Of a DNA stretch of 8,316 nt, positions 7,430-8,316 are shown piece after piece (the first letter of the stretch is position 1; the number at the start of each line of letters is the position of its first letter). The position numbers and the translations under genes were made by a program. This stretch comes from Limisphaerales bacterium (GTDB lineage Bacteria; Verrucomicrobiota; Verrucomicrobiia; Limisphaerales; UBA11358), in assembly GCA_027451565.1 (NCBI GenBank), contig DAIDJC010000144.1, positions 1 through 8,316 on the forward strand, given 5' to 3'. The notes below the pieces were generated by a model. It was not told the origin of the DNA. It saw nothing but the letters and a program-made list of their open reading frames with translations, and did no database searches.

Positions 7430-7759
7430 GTGTGTATCCTTACTTTTTATTGTTTGTTTGGTTTGTGTTTCCTCGTTCAGCCACGGGTCTGAGGCTGTGT
7501 AACCATATGATCACGGAATCCGGGAAGGGTAAACGTGACAATTGTTAGAATTGGGCGACGAAAATGACAGGACCGTTACGGGTCTGTGTCCGGGGCTTCT
7601 AGGAACATGCCCAGCGGAGGGTTGTTGCGCAACAGGACGCCTGGCTTCATTGCTCCTTTGCTGCGCATCGCCATTCGATCCTTTGCCCCCTCCCAACAAC
7701 ACCCAACGTCCTTTTCAGTCAGGCTTTTACAAGCTTCGCTTTTTTGAGTGATTTTAAAC
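7430..7759. other. Intergenic region between the phosphoesterase gene and the IS66 end
   Basis: This stretch of 330 bases has no gene I can support. Short open frames on both strands (7511-7702 minus, 7542-7751 plus) have low-complexity, nonconserved-looking translations. It holds the A-rich leader and ribosome-binding site of the phosphoesterase near 7430-7475, and a perfect 12-base palindrome, TGTTGCGCAACA, at 7623-7634. The phosphoesterase promoter should lie here, but no clear -35/-10 pair is visible. The last eight bases, TTTTAAAC (7752-7759), are the candidate target-site duplication flanking the IS66 copy. Confidence 0.5.
7436..7441 (-). promoter_or_regulatory. Ribosome-binding site of the phosphoesterase gene
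   Basis: On the minus strand AAGGAT lies six bases before ATG 7429. It is the best-placed Shine-Dalgarno sequence in the window and supports that start, which also puts the signal peptide at the very N-terminus. The leader before it is A-rich and C-containing with few G, so probably unstructured. Confidence 0.65.
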
Positions 7760-7775
7760 GTAAGCGTTAAGCGGG
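7760..7775. repeat. IS66 terminal inverted repeat (outer end)
   Basis: GTAAGCGTTAAGCGGG begins with GTAAGCG, the characteristic start of IS66-family ends, and contains a near-tandem TAAGCG/TTAAGCG. A short inverted repeat, GCTAC at 7775-7779 against GTAGC at 7783-7787, sits directly inside it across the transposase stop. The full repeat length cannot be fixed without the other end. Confidence 0.6.
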
Positions 7776-8315
7776 CTACGTGGTAGCTGGTGAATTGGTA
7801 CCGGAGCCACTGGGCTGCCAGCGACTGGGCAACACGTGCTTGACCTCGTGATTTTTCATGGTGGGCAAGCGGCCTAGGACATCGGTCAAATATTCTTGCG
7901 GATTGATCCTGCGGCGGCGGCAGCTTTGAATGATGGTATAGATCACCGCGCTGCGCCAGCCGGCGTCGGGATGGCCGATGAAGAGCCAGCGTTTGCGCCC
8001 GACCACGGAGGGCCGCACGTCATTTTCCACGAGATTGTTATCGATCTCAAAGCGGCCGTCGCGCAGATACCCCACCACGGCGGTGTATTCCTTGAGGAAA
8101 TAGTTGACCGCTTTGCCCAGGCTGCTCTGGGGGAGGAAACGCGGGTTGGCCGCCAATGCCAACGCCCGCTGCTTCATCGCCCGCCACAAGGCGGGTGCCT
8201 TTTGCCGGCGGAGGGCTTGGCGCTCCCCGTGACTCAGGTCCCGCGTCTCATCCTCAATGCGGTAGAGTTGCCGAATTTGCCCGATAAACCAGATGGCTTC
8301 GGCACACGACTCTTC
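7776..8315 (-). CDS. IS66-family transposase (TnpC), C-terminal part; 5' end outside window
   Basis: The frame is open from the right edge to TAG at 7776-7778, giving about 179 visible residues, so the gene starts outside the window. It catalyses IS66 cut-and-paste transposition with a DDE nuclease. The visible part begins with an 'IGQIRQLYRIEDETRDLS' helix region, continues through 'SSLGKAVNYFLKEY' and then 'DGRFEIDNNLVENDVRP', the conserved region before the end of the DDE domain. The Glu in 'LVEN' (codon 8025-8027) is the likely third catalytic acid and is intact. The IS66 C-terminal domain follows: 'GRKRWLFIGHPDAGWRSAVI', then 'INPQEYLTDVLGRLP'. No frameshift or stop appears in the visible part. 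A TTG at 8187-8189 could be taken as a start but is internal to the domain. A very short untranslated segment separates its stop from the element end. Confidence 0.92.
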   Translation of the reverse strand, partial: EESCAEAIWFIGQIRQLYRIEDETRDLSHGERQALRRQKAPALWRAMKQRALALAANPRFLPQSSLGKAVNYFLKEYTAVVGYLRDGRFEIDNNLVENDVRPSVVGRKRWLFIGHPDAGWRSAVIYTIIQSCRRRRINPQEYLTDVLGRLPTMKNHEVKHVLPSRWQPSGSGTNSPATT

Positions 8316-8316
8316 G

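Larger units (their letters stand above)
7760..8316 (-). mobile_element. IS66-family insertion sequence, one end only (continues past the right edge)
   Basis: A transposase of IS66 type runs in from the right edge, and GTAAGCG at 7760-7766 matches the start of IS66-family terminal inverted repeats as I know them. The element end is therefore placed at 7760, only 16 bases past the transposase stop. This is the end downstream of the transposase. The opposite end, any tnpA/tnpB accessory genes and the second 8-base target duplicate lie outside the window. Confidence 0.75.

Noticed and set aside
7511..7751. Short overlapping frames on both strands in the gap before the IS66 end
   Set aside because: They have no ribosome-binding site, no recognisable domain and low-complexity translations; I cannot show either is a gene or a gene remnant.
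8187..8189. TTG as start of the transposase gene
   Set aside because: The frame continues to the right edge with IS66-like sequence, so the codon is internal.

Overview
The window looks like a chromosomal segment of a Verrucomicrobiota bacterium, most likely from the Pedosphaera/Limisphaerales group. The main clue is the left-edge gene. It encodes an extracellular beta-strand-rich protein whose C-terminus (a 'LTLSW...QAQTN..G.GSAW' core ending in 'FFRLFKP') resembles a module I associate with large exported proteins of that group. Most starts lack a clear Shine-Dalgarno sequence, which fits. The assignment is inferred from remembered family patterns and no search was run.

Layout, left to right. 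(1) Positions 2-832, plus strand: 3' end of a large secreted or surface protein. (2) It converges on a two-gene minus-strand unit: a PurD-like ATP-grasp gene (3435-2125), then alr, alanine racemase (2071-896), with a gap of 53 bases. (3) recG (about 3589-5649) diverges from this unit across about 150 bases. (4) recG converges on a minus-strand gene for a secreted PF04185-type phosphoesterase (7429-5879). A strong GC-rich hairpin at 5805-5829 sits between them and probably terminates transcription, best from the minus side. (5) After about 330 bases with no convincing gene comes one end of an IS66-family insertion sequence. Its terminal repeat starts at 7760 and its transposase runs off the right edge on the minus strand.

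Functionally this is mostly housekeeping with exported proteins on either side. Alr supplies D-alanine for peptidoglycan. RecG remodels stalled forks and recombination intermediates. The PurD-like protein has the full GARS domain order, but its nucleotide-loop and metal/substrate motifs have drifted from classical PurD, so its substrate is uncertain. The phosphoesterase carries a signal peptide and an extra C-terminal beta-sandwich-like region. The IS66 copy marks the right side as a site of insertion.

I found no CRISPR array, tRNA, rRNA, riboswitch or defence system. The best lead for something undescribed is the divergent PurD-like gene paired with alr; the remaining findings are modest.
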